Part shown: positions 24,059-33,421 of the stretch, piece after piece
Numbering within the stretch: position 1 is the stretch's first letter
Layout of the letters: each line of letters begins with the position of its first letter
DNA from: Allofustis seminis DSM 15817
GTDB taxonomy: Bacteria; Bacillota; Bacilli; Lactobacillales; Carnobacteriaceae_A
Reading direction: 5' to 3'
DNA length: 64,000 bases
Assembly (NCBI RefSeq): GCF_000374325.1
Contig: NZ_KB894082.1
Span: 62,001 to 126,000 of the forward strand
Notes under the pieces: generated by a model
Seen by the model: the letters and a program-made list of their open reading frames with translations, nothing else
Database searches by the model: none
Told to the model about the DNA's origin: nothing
Program-made: the position numbers and the translations under genes

Positions 24059-26359
24059 TTAGTCTTCATCTTTTTCCTGTTCATTATTTTCCTTTGATTC
24101 ATCTACTTCAGTAGTATCTTCTTTTGAGTCCGTGTCAGTAGAAGTTTCATTGTTTATTTCTTGAACATCTTCAGATTTTTCTGGAGCAGTTCCTTGACGG
24201 ACGACAATTTCATCTCCTTCGACAGTAACATAAATATCTCCCACGTCTGGATTAATCAGATAAAATTCGGCAATCTTATCTTCAATTTGTTCTTCGATGA
24301 CACGTCTGAGTGGACGTGCTCCCATTGCAGGATTGTAACCTAGATCAACTAATTTGCGTTTTGCTTTATCATCGACACGAATTGTAATGCCATGTTGTTT
24401 CATTGAACGATTGATTTCGTCTAACATGATGTTGACAATTCCTAATAAGTTATCTTTAGTCAAGGCATTGAATTCAACAATTGCATCAAAACGGTTTAAG
24501 AATTCCGGTTTGAAGTAATTGGTTAATTGTTCAAGGACGGATTGTTGTGTTCCATCCATCGTTGCACCGAAGCCAACGTTTGACTCGAGATTTCCTTGTC
24601 CTGCATTACTGGTCATAATAATGATAGTATTTTTGAAATCAACTACACGTCCTTGAGAGTCTGTCAGGCGACCATCGTCAAGAATTTGTAAGAACATATT
24701 TAACACATCAGGGTGTGCTTTTTCTACTTCATCGACCAAAATAAGGCTGTAAGGTTTGCGGCGGACTTGTTCAGTAAGTTGTCCTGCTTCATCGTAGCCA
24801 ACATATCCTGGAGGGGATCCGATAAGTTTGGATGTGCTATGTTTTTCCATATATTCACTCATATCTAGACGAATATATGCATCTTTGCTACCGAACATTT
24901 CATAGGTTAGCGCTTTTGCTAATTCTGTCTTACCGACACCCGTAGGACCAACGAATAAGAATGAACCGATTGGACGCGTGGTTCTGCGTAATCCAATACG
25001 GTTACGGCGAACAGCACGTGTTACTTTATCAATGGCTTCATCCTGACCGATGACATGTTTTTGAAGTTCTTTGTCCAAGTTACGTAATTGTTGTTGTTCT
25101 TTTTCTTTTAAGTCTCCAACAGGGATGCCCGTTTTTATTTCGATAATATTAATCATATCAGCTTCAGTAACATGAGGCTCTTCACTTGCAGGTTGTTGCT
25201 GTTTCAACATTTCTTCATATTTATTTACCTGATCGCGATAATAAGCAGCTTTTTCGTAGTCTTCTTTTTCTGTTGCTAATTTTTTTTGTTGTTCTGCTTG
25301 CGCCATATCTTGTTTGATTACCTCAGGGTCTACTGTTTTAATCGTTAAATTCTTTTTCGAACCGGCTTCATCGAGTAAGTCGATCGCTTTATCTGGTAAG
25401 AAACGATCTTGAATAAAGCGGTCAGAAAGTTCTATGGCTGCTTTAATAGCAGATTCATCATATTTTACATGATGATAATCTTCATATTTTTTCTGAATTC
25501 CTTTAATAATCGTATATGTTTGTTCAAGCGTTGGTTCATTAATTTTTACAGGTTGGAAACGACGTTCTAGTGCAGCATCTTTTTCAATAATGCGATATTC
25601 ATCAAGAGTCGTTGCCCCAATGACTTGAATGTCACCACGTGCAAGCGCAGGTTTCAAAATGTTTCCCGCATCTGAATTGCTGCCCTCTGCTGAGCCGGCG
25701 CCAACAATTTGATGAATTTCATCAATAAATAAGATGATTTGTGGATTGGCTTCTAATTCTTGAATTAATTGTTGCATACGTTCTTCGAATTGACCACGTA
25801 TGCCTGTTCCTTGAACAAGACTTGCGACGTCTAAACTGATAATTATTTTGTTTTTCAGTTTTTGTGGAACATCATCATTAATAATTTTTAAAGCAAGTCC
25901 TTCCACGACCGCTGTTTTACCCACACCTGCTTCTCCTATGAGCACTGGGTTATTTTTGTTACGACGGTTCAAAATTTGAATCATGCGGTCAATTTCTTTG
26001 TCGCGCCCGATAATCGGGTCGATTTTTCCTTCTTCTGCCATTTTGTTTAAATTAATTCCATATTCATCGAGCAAGCCACCTCCACCATTTCCTTGACCAT
26101 TCATTGGTGGAACTTGACCGCCACCGAATTCAGGTGTTTGTTGGTTGCCATAATCGTAGCGAGGTTGTCCAGCGCCTAAGGCTCTAAAAATATCGTTAAA
26201 ATTCTCAAATGGATCGGAAGGACGACGGCTACCGAATGATTGTTGTTGTTTTATTTCTCGATAGCATTGTGGGCAGACATCAATTTCTCTTTTTTGCCCA
26301 TTTATGCTGGTCGTAAGATGGATGGTTGCTTCGCGTTGTCTACATCTTTCACATAACAT
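24059..26359 (-). CDS. clpE: ATP-dependent Clp protease ATP-binding subunit ClpE
   Basis: ClpE is a stress-induced AAA+ unfoldase that works with ClpP. The start chosen is the ATG at 26359 ([15 protein letters not shown]), with AAAGGA in front, rather than the longer open frame. The 766-residue product has the ClpE-type zinc finger (Cys3, Cys6, Cys29, Cys32) and a Gly/Gln-rich linker. AAA-1 follows with GEAGVGKT near 142, then a UVR-like middle part ([20 protein letters not shown]) and AAA-2 with GPTGVGKT near 471. The last 40 residues are a highly acidic tail (ending NNEQEKDED), longer than usual. Two CtsR-type boxes overlap its promoter. Confidence 0.95.
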   Translation of the reverse strand: MLCERCRQREATIHLTTSINGQKREIDVCPQCYREIKQQQSFGSRRPSDPFENFNDIFRALGAGQPRYDYGNQQTPEFGGGQVPPMNGQGNGGGGLLDEYGINLNKMAEEGKIDPIIGRDKEIDRMIQILNRRNKNNPVLIGEAGVGKTAVVEGLALKIINDDVPQKLKNKIIISLDVASLVQGTGIRGQFEERMQQLIQELEANPQIILFIDEIHQIVGAGSAEGSNSDAGNILKPALARGDIQVIGATTLDEYRIIEKDAALERRFQPVKINEPTLEQTYTIIKGIQKKYEDYHHVKYDESAIKAAIELSDRFIQDRFLPDKAIDLLDEAGSKKNLTIKTVDPEVIKQDMAQAEQQKKLATEKEDYEKAAYYRDQVNKYEEMLKQQQPASEEPHVTEADMINIIEIKTGIPVGDLKEKEQQQLRNLDKELQKHVIGQDEAIDKVTRAVRRNRIGLRRTTRPIGSFLFVGPTGVGKTELAKALTYEMFGSKDAYIRLDMSEYMEKHSTSKLIGSPPGYVGYDEAGQLTEQVRRKPYSLILVDEVEKAHPDVLNMFLQILDDGRLTDSQGRVVDFKNTIIIMTSNAGQGNLESNVGFGATMDGTQQSVLEQLTNYFKPEFLNRFDAIVEFNALTKDNLLGIVNIMLDEINRSMKQHGITIRVDDKAKRKLVDLGYNPAMGARPLRRVIEEQIEDKIAEFYLINPDVGDIYVTVEGDEIVVRQGTAPEKSEDVQEINNETSTDTDSKEDTTEVDESKENNEQEKDED

Positions 26360-26448
26360 AAAAAACATCCTTTCATATTTATAATTCATTACTCCAATTG
26401 CATTAGAATACATTCAGTGTAAGTCTAAGACGGAGTAGCAGTGAATAC

Positions 26449-26465
26449 TTTGACCTTCACTGACT
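26449..26465 (-). promoter_or_regulatory. CtsR operator 1 of clpE
   Basis: On the minus strand AGTCAGT-GAA-GGTCAAA matches the CtsR heptad repeat RGTCAAA-NAN-RGTCAAA in 12 of 14 heptad bases. It lies just downstream of the -10 element, over the expected transcription start, where CtsR would block initiation. Confidence 0.75.
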
Positions 26466-26467
26466 AT

Positions 26468-26496
26468 ATTATATACTGACTTGTTTTGACTTTCAA
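26468..26496 (-). promoter_or_regulatory. clpE promoter
   Basis: On the minus strand TTGAAA (26491-26496), a 17-nt spacer and a perfect TATAAT (26468-26473) form a strong sigma-A promoter. It is embedded between and within CtsR boxes. Confidence 0.85.
26475..26491 (-). promoter_or_regulatory. CtsR operator 2 of clpE
   Basis: On the minus strand AGTCAAA-ACA-AGTCAGT is a second CtsR-like heptad pair filling the spacer between -35 and -10. It has the same AGTCAGT half as box 1, and its spacer (ACA) departs from NAN. Confidence 0.6.
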
Positions 26497-26520
26497 GTGT
26501 TTTCTAAAATTTCTTTTTAG

Positions 26521-26549
26521 TTGTTTGAAAGCGAATTACATGGTATTCT
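26521..26549 (+). promoter_or_regulatory. ptsHI promoter
   Basis: TTGTTT (26521-26526), a 17-nt spacer and TATTCT (26544-26549) with a TGG extension lie 92 nt before ptsH. The leader contains a dyad GTAAG...CTTAC at about 26577-26599. I saw no convincing cre (CcpA) site. Confidence 0.55.
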
Positions 26550-26640
26550 ATTAGGTGATAAGCAGATGTTATGCGGGTAAGTTTTTGAGAAATTCTTACG
26601 TGCATTACGTCTAACATTTAACAAAGAGGAGAGAATTGTT

Positions 26641-26907
26641 ATGCAGAAAAAAGACTTTCATATCACAGCTGAAACAGGGATTCATGCACGTCCAGCTACG
26701 ATGCTTGTTCAATCCGCAAGTAAATATGAATCAGACATTATGCTGGAATATAATGGAAAATCCGTAAACTTGAAATCTATCATGGGCGTCATGTCCCTTG
26801 GTGTTGGACAAGGCGCTGATGTAACAATTACCATTGAAGGAAATGATGAAGAAGAAGCAATGGAAGGCATCGTGGCTACGATGGCTAGTGAAGGATTAGG
26901 CGAATAA
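26641..26907 (+). CDS. ptsH: Phosphocarrier protein HPr
   Basis: HPr passes phosphate from enzyme I to sugar-specific PTS proteins. The 88-residue product has the active His15 in [11 protein letters not shown]. It also has Ser46 in [12 protein letters not shown], the site phosphorylated by HPr kinase for catabolite control. An AAAGAGGAGAG site precedes the ATG. One nucleotide separates its stop from ptsI. Confidence 0.99.
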   Translation: MQKKDFHITAETGIHARPATMLVQSASKYESDIMLEYNGKSVNLKSIMGVMSLGVGQGADVTITIEGNDEEEAMEGIVATMASEGLGE

Positions 26908-26908
26908 T

Positions 26909-28633
26909 ATGAGTATTAAAGTCACAGGCATAGCAGCAAGTGATGGCTTTGCCAAAGCAAAAGTCTATCAATTAGTAGAGCCAGATTTGTCAGTGAAACG
27001 TGTTGATATTCAAGATAGTGCAAGCGAAATTAATCGACTGGATCAAGCAATTGATCAGTCCATTCATGAATTGCATAAAATTCGTGAGATTGCTGCAGAA
27101 TCTTTAGGAGAAGAGGAAGCGCAAGTTTTCGATGCACATGTTATGGTTTTATCTGACCCAGAACTTGTTCAACAAGTAAAAGATAAGATAGAATCAGAGT
27201 CGGTAAATGCTGAATTTGCATTTGAAGAAGTTACTGAAATGTTCGTGCAAATGTTTGAAGCGATGGAAGATAATGCCTATATGCGCGAAAGAGCGGCAGA
27301 TATTCGTGATGTTCGCAAACGTGTACTAGCTGCACTGCTAGGAGTTACATTACCGAATCCTGCAGGAATTGATGAAGAAGTTATTGTAGTAGCACATGAT
27401 TTGACACCGAGTGACACTGCTCAACTAAATAAAAAATATGTCAAAGCATTCGTTACAAATATTGGGGGACGTACATCACATTCGGCAATTATGGCGCGCT
27501 CCCTTGAAATTCCAGCAATTGTTGGAACGGGAGATATCACAGAAAAAGCACCACAAGGCACCCTTCTTTTAGTTGATGGTGTAAAAGGTGAGGTTATTAT
27601 CAATCCATCTGCGGAAGAAGAAGCTGCGCATGAAAAAGCAGCTGCTGATTTTGCTGAACTAAAAAAAGTTTGGCAAAAATTACGCGATGAAAAATCTGTA
27701 ACTGCTGACGGTGTAGAAGTAGAAATTGCAGCAAATATTGGGACCCCTCGCGATATGGAAGGTGTCTTGCATTATGGTGCTGACGGTGTAGGGCTATATC
27801 GTACGGAATTTCTTTATATGGATTCAAATGAGCTTCCATCAGAAGACAAACAATTTGTAGCCTACAAAGAAGTTTTGGAACAAGCAGGAGATCAGCCAGT
27901 CGTTGTTCGTACAATGGATATTGGTGGCGACAAAAAATTGCCATATTTAAAACTATCCTCCGAGCTCAACCCATTCCTAGGCTATCGTGCAATTCGTATC
28001 AGCTTGGATCAGGATGAGATCTTCAGAACGCAACTGCGTGCATTAATTCGAGCATCGATTTATGGTAACTTACATATTATGTTCCCAATGATTGCAACAA
28101 TTGAAGAGTTCAAACAAGCGAAAGCTATTTTTGAAGAAGAAAAAGAAAAATTAATCAATGAATCCGTTGAAATTTCAAATGATATTAAGATTGGTATCAT
28201 GGTAGAAATTCCGTCAAGTGCAGTCATTGCAGACCAATTTGCGAAAGAAGTTGATTTCTTCAGTATTGGTACAAATGATTTGATCCAGTATACAATGGCG
28301 GCAGATCGTATGAATGAACGCGTTTCATACTTATATCAACCATATAGTCCAGCAATTTTACGACTCATTAAACATGTGATTGATTCTGCACATAAAGAAG
28401 GTATTTGGACTGGAATGTGTGGAGAAATGGCAGGAGATCCGATTGCCGTACCACTTCTCATTGGTCTAGGACTTGATGAATTCTCTATTGGTGCAAGCGA
28501 TGTATTGAAAAACCGTTCACTTATTCGCAAACTTGATTCAAAAGAGATGGCATCTCTTGCTAATAAGGCACTTTATGAATGTCAAACAGCGGAAGAAGTC
28601 AAAGCATTAGTTGAAAAAATAGTTCACCAATAA
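26909..28633 (+). CDS. ptsI: PTS enzyme I (phosphoenolpyruvate-protein phosphotransferase)
   Basis: Enzyme I takes phosphate from phosphoenolpyruvate and hands it to HPr. The 574-residue product has the phosphorylated His191 in [20 protein letters not shown]. The PEP-binding barrel has [31 protein letters not shown] and the proton-donor Cys504 in [10 protein letters not shown]. It is co-transcribed with ptsH and followed by a terminator. Confidence 0.99.
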   Translation: MSIKVTGIAASDGFAKAKVYQLVEPDLSVKRVDIQDSASEINRLDQAIDQSIHELHKIREIAAESLGEEEAQVFDAHVMVLSDPELVQQVKDKIESESVNAEFAFEEVTEMFVQMFEAMEDNAYMRERAADIRDVRKRVLAALLGVTLPNPAGIDEEVIVVAHDLTPSDTAQLNKKYVKAFVTNIGGRTSHSAIMARSLEIPAIVGTGDITEKAPQGTLLLVDGVKGEVIINPSAEEEAAHEKAAADFAELKKVWQKLRDEKSVTADGVEVEIAANIGTPRDMEGVLHYGADGVGLYRTEFLYMDSNELPSEDKQFVAYKEVLEQAGDQPVVVRTMDIGGDKKLPYLKLSSELNPFLGYRAIRISLDQDEIFRTQLRALIRASIYGNLHIMFPMIATIEEFKQAKAIFEEEKEKLINESVEISNDIKIGIMVEIPSSAVIADQFAKEVDFFSIGTNDLIQYTMAADRMNERVSYLYQPYSPAILRLIKHVIDSAHKEGIWTGMCGEMAGDPIAVPLLIGLGLDEFSIGASDVLKNRSLIRKLDSKEMASLANKALYECQTAEEVKALVEKIVHQ

Positions 28634-28655
28634 TAAATTGAACAAGATAATAAAT

Positions 28656-28690
28656 AAAAAGGTTGGAAATTTCCAACCTTTTTATTTTGA
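28656..28690 (+). terminator. Terminator of ptsHI
   Basis: AAAAAGGTTGGAAA pairs with TTTCCAACCTTTTT as a perfect palindrome at 28656-28683, followed by more T. Confidence 0.88.
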
Positions 28691-28810
28691 GCCGCACGCA
28701 TCATTCCAACCGATTCTCCTATAAAAAAGAAGTAAAATGTATTAAAATAGATAATAAGATGAAATAAAATGAGACACTATCAATGGATAATAGCATAGGG
28801 AGGGAGAAAG

Positions 28811-29062
28811 ATGGAAACATCATTACTAAATAAAATTTTGAATCGATTAGGAGCCATGCAACACGATACGACATCTACACAACAAGAGCGACGTTTTGAA
28901 GTTGATGGACAGCCACGTGCAAAAGTATGCTATAATCAGAAAACACATATTTTTACAGTGGAAGATTATTCGCAAGAAGAAACAAGCACATTGGAATTTG
29001 ATAATATTGATTATGCTGCAATTGAAATATTTGAATTAGTGCAGCCTATGATAAAAAAATAA
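28811..29062 (+). CDS. DUF1797 (YkuJ-like) protein
   Basis: An 83-residue protein starting METSLLNKILNRLGAMQHDT, with RRFEVDGQPRAKVCYNQKTH and FDNIDYAAIEIFELVQ. This pattern fits the YkuJ/DUF1797 family of small Firmicutes proteins. Its function is unknown. It has a GGGAGGGAG site and precedes yqeG by 16 nt, so it probably heads the ribosome-assembly operon. Confidence 0.82.
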   Translation: METSLLNKILNRLGAMQHDTTSTQQERRFEVDGQPRAKVCYNQKTHIFTVEDYSQEETSTLEFDNIDYAAIEIFELVQPMIKK

Positions 29063-29078
29063 ACAAAGGAAGAATGGC

Positions 29079-29618
29079 ATGCTGAAAGTATTTAAACCCA
29101 CATGGATGGTGAAGTCCATTTATCATATATCACCACAAGAATTGATCGCAAATGGTGTAAAAATAGTACTCACCGATTTGGATAACACATTAATTGCTTG
29201 GAATCACCCAGATGCGACCGAGCAATCTTTGCAATGGATTCAAAAGGTTGTTGCATCAGGAATTGATGTGGTAATTATTTCGAACAATTGCACTCATCGC
29301 GTGAAAAAAGTAGCCGATATGTTGCATGTTCCATTTATTTCATGGGCAATGAAACCATTCAGTCGTGGATTTAAAAAGTTACAAAAAAGATATAATGTAA
29401 AAAAATCAGACGTGCTAATGATTGGCGATCAAGTTTTTACGGATGTCGTAGGTTCGAATTTGTATGGAATTGATTGTGTACTTGTTCAGCCTATTGAAGC
29501 ATCTGATGCTTGGAATACAAAAATTAATCGCTATCTAGAAATGAAAATTATTTCAAAATTGACTAAAGAAGACCCAAGAATAGAATGGAGGGACTCACTT
29601 GACCAAAGAATCCGGTAA
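29079..29618 (+). CDS. yqeG: HAD-type phosphatase YqeG
   Basis: The 179-residue protein has the haloacid dehalogenase motif DLDNTL (Asp33 nucleophile, Asp35 acid/base). Motif II is VVIISNNCTHR and motif IV is MIGDQVFTDVVGSN. The family is related to phosphatidylglycerophosphate phosphatases; in Firmicutes the gene is fixed next to yqeH. It overlaps yqeH by 20 nt. The physiological substrate is not settled by sequence. Confidence 0.93.
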   Translation: MLKVFKPTWMVKSIYHISPQELIANGVKIVLTDLDNTLIAWNHPDATEQSLQWIQKVVASGIDVVIISNNCTHRVKKVADMLHVPFISWAMKPFSRGFKKLQKRYNVKKSDVLMIGDQVFTDVVGSNLYGIDCVLVQPIEASDAWNTKINRYLEMKIISKLTKEDPRIEWRDSLDQRIR

Positions 29619-30723
29619 TGATCTGATATGTATTGGTTGTGGTGCAACGATCCAGACGCATTCCCCCGAGCTTTCGGGATATGTGCCTGCAGCAACTTTT
29701 GAAAAACAAGCAGGGGATGTCTATTGTCGGCGATGTTTTCGTTTGCGCCACTATAATGAAATTCAAGATGTAGAGCAGACGAATGATGATTTTTTAGCGA
29801 TGATTCATGCGCTTAGTGCAACGCCCGCATTAATCGTTTATGTTGTCGATTTGTTTGATGTCAGCGGTACAATGCTTCCAGGAATTCAGCGATTTGCGGG
29901 AGACAATCCGATTTTAGTTGTGGGTAATAAAAAAGATGTGCTCCCAAGTTCGTTAAAAGAAGGGAAAATGCGGCAATGGTTAATTGAGCGTATGCATGAC
30001 TGGGGAGTACGTCCGCAAGAATGTCAATTGGTGAGTGCACTTCAATCTGAATCTGTAAAAGTGCTAATGCAAACGATTGAGCGCTTACGAAAAGGGCGCG
30101 ATGTATATGTTGTAGGAGCGACTAATGTAGGCAAATCAACGCTCATCAATCAAATGATTCAAATTGGAACAGAATCTAAACGATTGATTACTACATCTTA
30201 TTTTCCGGGAACAACGCTTGGGAAAATTATGATACCACTTGATGATACAACTTCAATGATAGATACACCAGGCATCATCTTAAAGACAAATTATACGCAT
30301 TATCTTGATGCAAAAGATTTAAAAGAAGTAGTTCCTCAAAAAGAAATTAAACCTAAAAATTATCCGCTAAAAAATGGTCAAACATTATTTTTTGGAGGAC
30401 TTGCGCGAATGGATTATAAAAAAGGGCCACAGCTACAACATTTTCAATGTTATTTTTCGAATCGGTTGCCTATTCATCGCACGAAAACTGAAAAAGCGGC
30501 TGAACTTTTTGAAAAACAAGCGGGCAAACTTCTAACACCTACCCTAAAAGGTGCTAAGATGTCCACATCAACGCTTATAGAAAAAACATTTGTCATCAAG
30601 CAGCCAACAGACCTTGTGATTGCGGGACTCGGCTGGATTCATATAAAAGAGATAGGAACAAAAGTATCACTATGGGTTCCAAAAAATATAGAAGTTACAA
30701 TGAGAAAACCAATGATTGGTTAA
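29599..30723 (+). CDS. yqeH: Circularly permuted ribosome-assembly GTPase YqeH
   Basis: YqeH is needed for 30S subunit assembly. The TTG start at 29599 follows GGAGGGA inside the end of yqeG. The 374-residue product has a zinc finger (Cys11, Cys14, Cys43, Cys46). The permuted GTPase follows: VGNKKD (G4) precedes GATNVGKST (G1, from residue 173) and DTPG (G3). A C-terminal TRAP-like RNA-binding region closes the protein. Tight packing with yqeG and yhbY is the conserved arrangement; aroE, present here in Bacillus, is missing. Confidence 0.96.
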   Translation: MTKESGNDLICIGCGATIQTHSPELSGYVPAATFEKQAGDVYCRRCFRLRHYNEIQDVEQTNDDFLAMIHALSATPALIVYVVDLFDVSGTMLPGIQRFAGDNPILVVGNKKDVLPSSLKEGKMRQWLIERMHDWGVRPQECQLVSALQSESVKVLMQTIERLRKGRDVYVVGATNVGKSTLINQMIQIGTESKRLITTSYFPGTTLGKIMIPLDDTTSMIDTPGIILKTNYTHYLDAKDLKEVVPQKEIKPKNYPLKNGQTLFFGGLARMDYKKGPQLQHFQCYFSNRLPIHRTKTEKAAELFEKQAGKLLTPTLKGAKMSTSTLIEKTFVIKQPTDLVIAGLGWIHIKEIGTKVSLWVPKNIEVTMRKPMIG

Positions 30724-30740
30724 GAGAAAGTAGGATAAGT

Positions 30741-31046
30741 TTGGAAAAATTATCAGGAAAACAAAAACGAACATTACGTGCAACAGCGCATTCATTTGAC
30801 CCTTTATTTCAAATTGGAAAATCGGGATTGAATGAAGCAGTGCTTAAAGAATATGAAAATGCATTAGAAAGACATGAATTGATAAAAGTTTCAGTACTAC
30901 AAAATGCCCCTCTTTCTGCCAAAGAGGCCGCTCAATTTATTGAAGAACATTCGGATATTACAGTCGTACAAGTGATCGGCAAAGTATTAGTGCTTTTCAA
31001 ACGTTCAAGTACTGAGAAATATCAAAAGTATTCAACACTGCTTTAA
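30741..31046 (+). CDS. yhbY: CRM-domain RNA-binding protein YhbY
   Basis: YhbY associates with pre-50S particles. The likely start is TTG at 30741, 6 nt after AGGA, giving MEKLSGKQKRTLRATAHSFD, a normal family start. The upstream ATG at 30672 inside yqeH lacks a site. The 101-residue product has the CRM core: FQIGKSGLNEAVLKEYENAL and IGKVLVLFKRS. Confidence 0.93.
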   Translation: MEKLSGKQKRTLRATAHSFDPLFQIGKSGLNEAVLKEYENALERHELIKVSVLQNAPLSAKEAAQFIEEHSDITVVQVIGKVLVLFKRSSTEKYQKYSTLL

Positions 31047-31069
31047 AAAGATAAGTAAAGGAGGATACT

Positions 31070-31702
31070 GTGGATAAATTAAAAGCTTCACTTATTGAAC
31101 AGCCAGTTACTCAATCACTTGCTGAAAAAGAGCGATTACGTGTTGGCATTCTTGGTGGGACATTTAATCCACCACATTTGGGACATTTAATGATTGCGCA
31201 ACAGGTGCAATCGATTCTTCAGTTGGATCGAATGATGTTTCTGCCAACGGCTACTCCTCCACATGTGCACGAGAAAAAAACAATTACTGCTGAACATCGA
31301 ATAAATATGCTACAACTGGCTATTGATGATAATGAGGATTTCTTTGTTGACCAATATGAAGTTCAAAATGGCGGTAAGAATTACACGATTGACACAGTAC
31401 GTGCATTGATGGCACGCTATCCGATGGTTGATTTTTACTTTGTTATCGGTGCAGATATGGTGGAAGATTTAGTAACTTGGCACAATGCTGATGAATTGGT
31501 GAATATCATACCCTTTGTTGCTGTAAAACGATCAGGATATTCCTTGGACTCAAAATTCCCATTAATTACAGTAGATATTCCTGCGGTTGACATATCTTCT
31601 TCATATATTCGTCATGCCGTAAGTGTGGGGCAATCTATTCGTTATCTCGTGCCAGAAGATGTCCGTTTTTATATCGAACAAGAAGGATTGTATCAATCAT
31701 GA
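31070..31702 (+). CDS. nadD: Nicotinate-nucleotide adenylyltransferase
   Basis: NadD joins nicotinate mononucleotide to AMP in NAD synthesis. The start is GTG at 31070 with AAGGAGGA. The 210-residue product has the nucleotidyltransferase motif GGTFNPPHLGHL at 29-40 and ISSSYIRHAV near the end. The N-terminus is about 20 residues longer than the shortest homologues. It overlaps yqeK by 4 nt. Confidence 0.96.
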   Translation: MDKLKASLIEQPVTQSLAEKERLRVGILGGTFNPPHLGHLMIAQQVQSILQLDRMMFLPTATPPHVHEKKTITAEHRINMLQLAIDDNEDFFVDQYEVQNGGKNYTIDTVRALMARYPMVDFYFVIGADMVEDLVTWHNADELVNIIPFVAVKRSGYSLDSKFPLITVDIPAVDISSSYIRHAVSVGQSIRYLVPEDVRFYIEQEGLYQS

Positions 31703-32313
31703 CAACAATAAAATATTCAACGCACTATATTGATTTGACACGTGAGCAACTACTTAAAAAAGTTGCGGCAGCAATGAGTTCAAAACGTTTCGAACATGTG
31801 ATGCGTGTCGAACAGACTGCGTTAGACTTAGCAAGACGATATGGAGCAAATGAAGAAAAAACAAGTATTGCGGCTTTATTGCATGATTTTGCAAAAGAAG
31901 CGCCAGATCATTCCATGCGTGATTTAATTATTAGTGAGAATTTAGATTTAGATTTACTCAGTTTTGGTAATGCGGTCTGGCATGGACCAACGGGAGCCAT
32001 TTTGGCCAATAAGATGTTTGGAATTGAAGATGATGAGATCTTACAAGCTATTGCTGAGCATACGTGTGGAAGTTTGCCACATGCACCGCTCGTTCAAAAA
32101 ATTGTTTTTGTGGCAGATTTCATTGAACCAGCGAGAGATTTTCCAGCAGTAGAGCATGCACGAGAGATTGCGAAGAGATCGCTGGATGCGGCTGTCTTTT
32201 TTGAGTTGCAACACACTTTAAAATATTTATTAGAAAAAGAAGCGCGCATCTACCCTAAAACATTGCAAAATTATAATGCATGGATAAGTGAAAATGAAAA
32301 AGGAAAGGAATAG
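31699..32313 (+). CDS. yqeK: HD-domain Ap4A hydrolase YqeK
   Basis: YqeK proteins symmetrically hydrolyse diadenosine tetraphosphate. The 204-residue product has the HD-domain metal ligands FEHVMRVEQTALDLA (His), LLHDFAKE (His-Asp) and later AIAEHTCG and VFVADFIEPAR. The start overlaps nadD (ATGA). It is followed by rsfS after 13 nt, the standard order. Confidence 0.94.
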   Translation: MTTIKYSTHYIDLTREQLLKKVAAAMSSKRFEHVMRVEQTALDLARRYGANEEKTSIAALLHDFAKEAPDHSMRDLIISENLDLDLLSFGNAVWHGPTGAILANKMFGIEDDEILQAIAEHTCGSLPHAPLVQKIVFVADFIEPARDFPAVEHAREIAKRSLDAAVFFELQHTLKYLLEKEARIYPKTLQNYNAWISENEKGKE

Positions 32314-32326
32314 GAACGAATAATAT

Positions 32327-32689
32327 ATGAAGAAACGTACACCAGAAGAAATTTTAGAATTGGCAATTAAAGCTGCTGATGAACGCAGTGGCAAAGACAT
32401 CATTGCCTTGAATATGAAAGGCATTTCGATTTTATCGGATTATCAATTGATTATCACAGCAAATACTAACCGCCAAACAAATGCTATTGCGCAGGCAATT
32501 ATTCAAGAAGCTGCTAAGGCCGGAGTGCATGCAGTGATGGAAGGAAAAGCGGACGGCAATTGGTTGCTTGTTGACTTAGGTGATGTGATTGTCCATATTT
32601 TTGATGAAGAAAATCGTCATGCTTATAATTTAGAAGGATTGTGGGCTGAAGCCCCTCTTGTGGAGATTTCACAATGGATTATCAATTAG
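32327..32689 (+). CDS. rsfS: Ribosomal silencing factor RsfS
   Basis: RsfS binds L14 on the 50S subunit and blocks subunit joining during starvation. The 120-residue product has the DUF143 pattern: AADERSGKDIIALNMKGISI, and WLLVDLGDVIVHIF followed by YNLEGLWAEAP. It overlaps the next gene by 16 nt. Confidence 0.96.
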   Translation: MKKRTPEEILELAIKAADERSGKDIIALNMKGISILSDYQLIITANTNRQTNAIAQAIIQEAAKAGVHAVMEGKADGNWLLVDLGDVIVHIFDEENRHAYNLEGLWAEAPLVEISQWIIN

Positions 32690-33414
32690 ATCAATATAAT
32701 ACATTTGCAGAACTTTATAATCGTTTCATGAATCCGTCGCTTTATGAGCAGTGGAAAGAATACATCACCAACCGCACAGCTATTACAGGTGCTAAGATAC
32801 TAGATTTAGGATGTGGAGCAGGGCATTTGGGTGTTCGACTTGCAAAAGAAGGTGCACAATATGTAGGATTAGATCTCTCAGAAGAGATGCTAACGCAAGC
32901 TGCAACTAAGCAACAAGAGCAAAATGTAGCATTTCCACTTGTTCAAGGTGATATGCGTGATTTAGACGGTTTTGGGTTATTTGATGGTATTGTTTCATTT
33001 TGTGATTCACTTTGTTATTTGACGAATGATGGTGACTGGCTGCGAGTCTTTTCGGAAGTGTTTAATCATTTGACAGATTCTGGTATTTTTTTATTTGATA
33101 TTCATTCTCTTTATCAGATGGCTCAATACGATGGTTTTTCTTATCATGACATTGAAGCGGACCAAATTTTGTTGTGGGATAGTTTTTCGGGCGATGTTCC
33201 TTATTCTTGTGAACATTATTTGACCATTATGAAGTCAATGGATAATAAAATCTATCAGCGATTCGATGAAGTACATGTGCAAAGAACATATCCCATTGAA
33301 GTCGTTATTGAACAATTAAAAAAAGCAGGTTTTTCTAAAATCAATGTAATAGCTGAGTTTGGACAGGATGTTAAAGCTGAAAGCAGACGTTTATTTTTTG
33401 AAGTAAGAAAGTAG
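32674..33414 (+). CDS. yqeM: Class I SAM-dependent methyltransferase (YqeM-like)
   Basis: The 246-residue protein begins MDYQLDQYNTFAELYNRFMN. Its SAM-binding loop is ILDLGCGAGHLGVRL from residue 42, with LDLSEEML as motif II and VQGDMRDLDGF as motif III. Substrate unknown. It overlaps rsfS, and in Firmicutes this methyltransferase closes the yqeG-yqeM cluster, which suggests a ribosome- or tRNA-related role. Confidence 0.9.
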   Translation: MDYQLDQYNTFAELYNRFMNPSLYEQWKEYITNRTAITGAKILDLGCGAGHLGVRLAKEGAQYVGLDLSEEMLTQAATKQQEQNVAFPLVQGDMRDLDGFGLFDGIVSFCDSLCYLTNDGDWLRVFSEVFNHLTDSGIFLFDIHSLYQMAQYDGFSYHDIEADQILLWDSFSGDVPYSCEHYLTIMKSMDNKIYQRFDEVHVQRTYPIEVVIEQLKKAGFSKINVIAEFGQDVKAESRRLFFEVRK

Positions 33415-33421
33415 GGAAGAG

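Noticed and set aside
26360-26413. Longer N-terminus for ClpE
   Set aside because: The zinc finger starts right after MLCERC at 26359, which has its own ribosome binding site.
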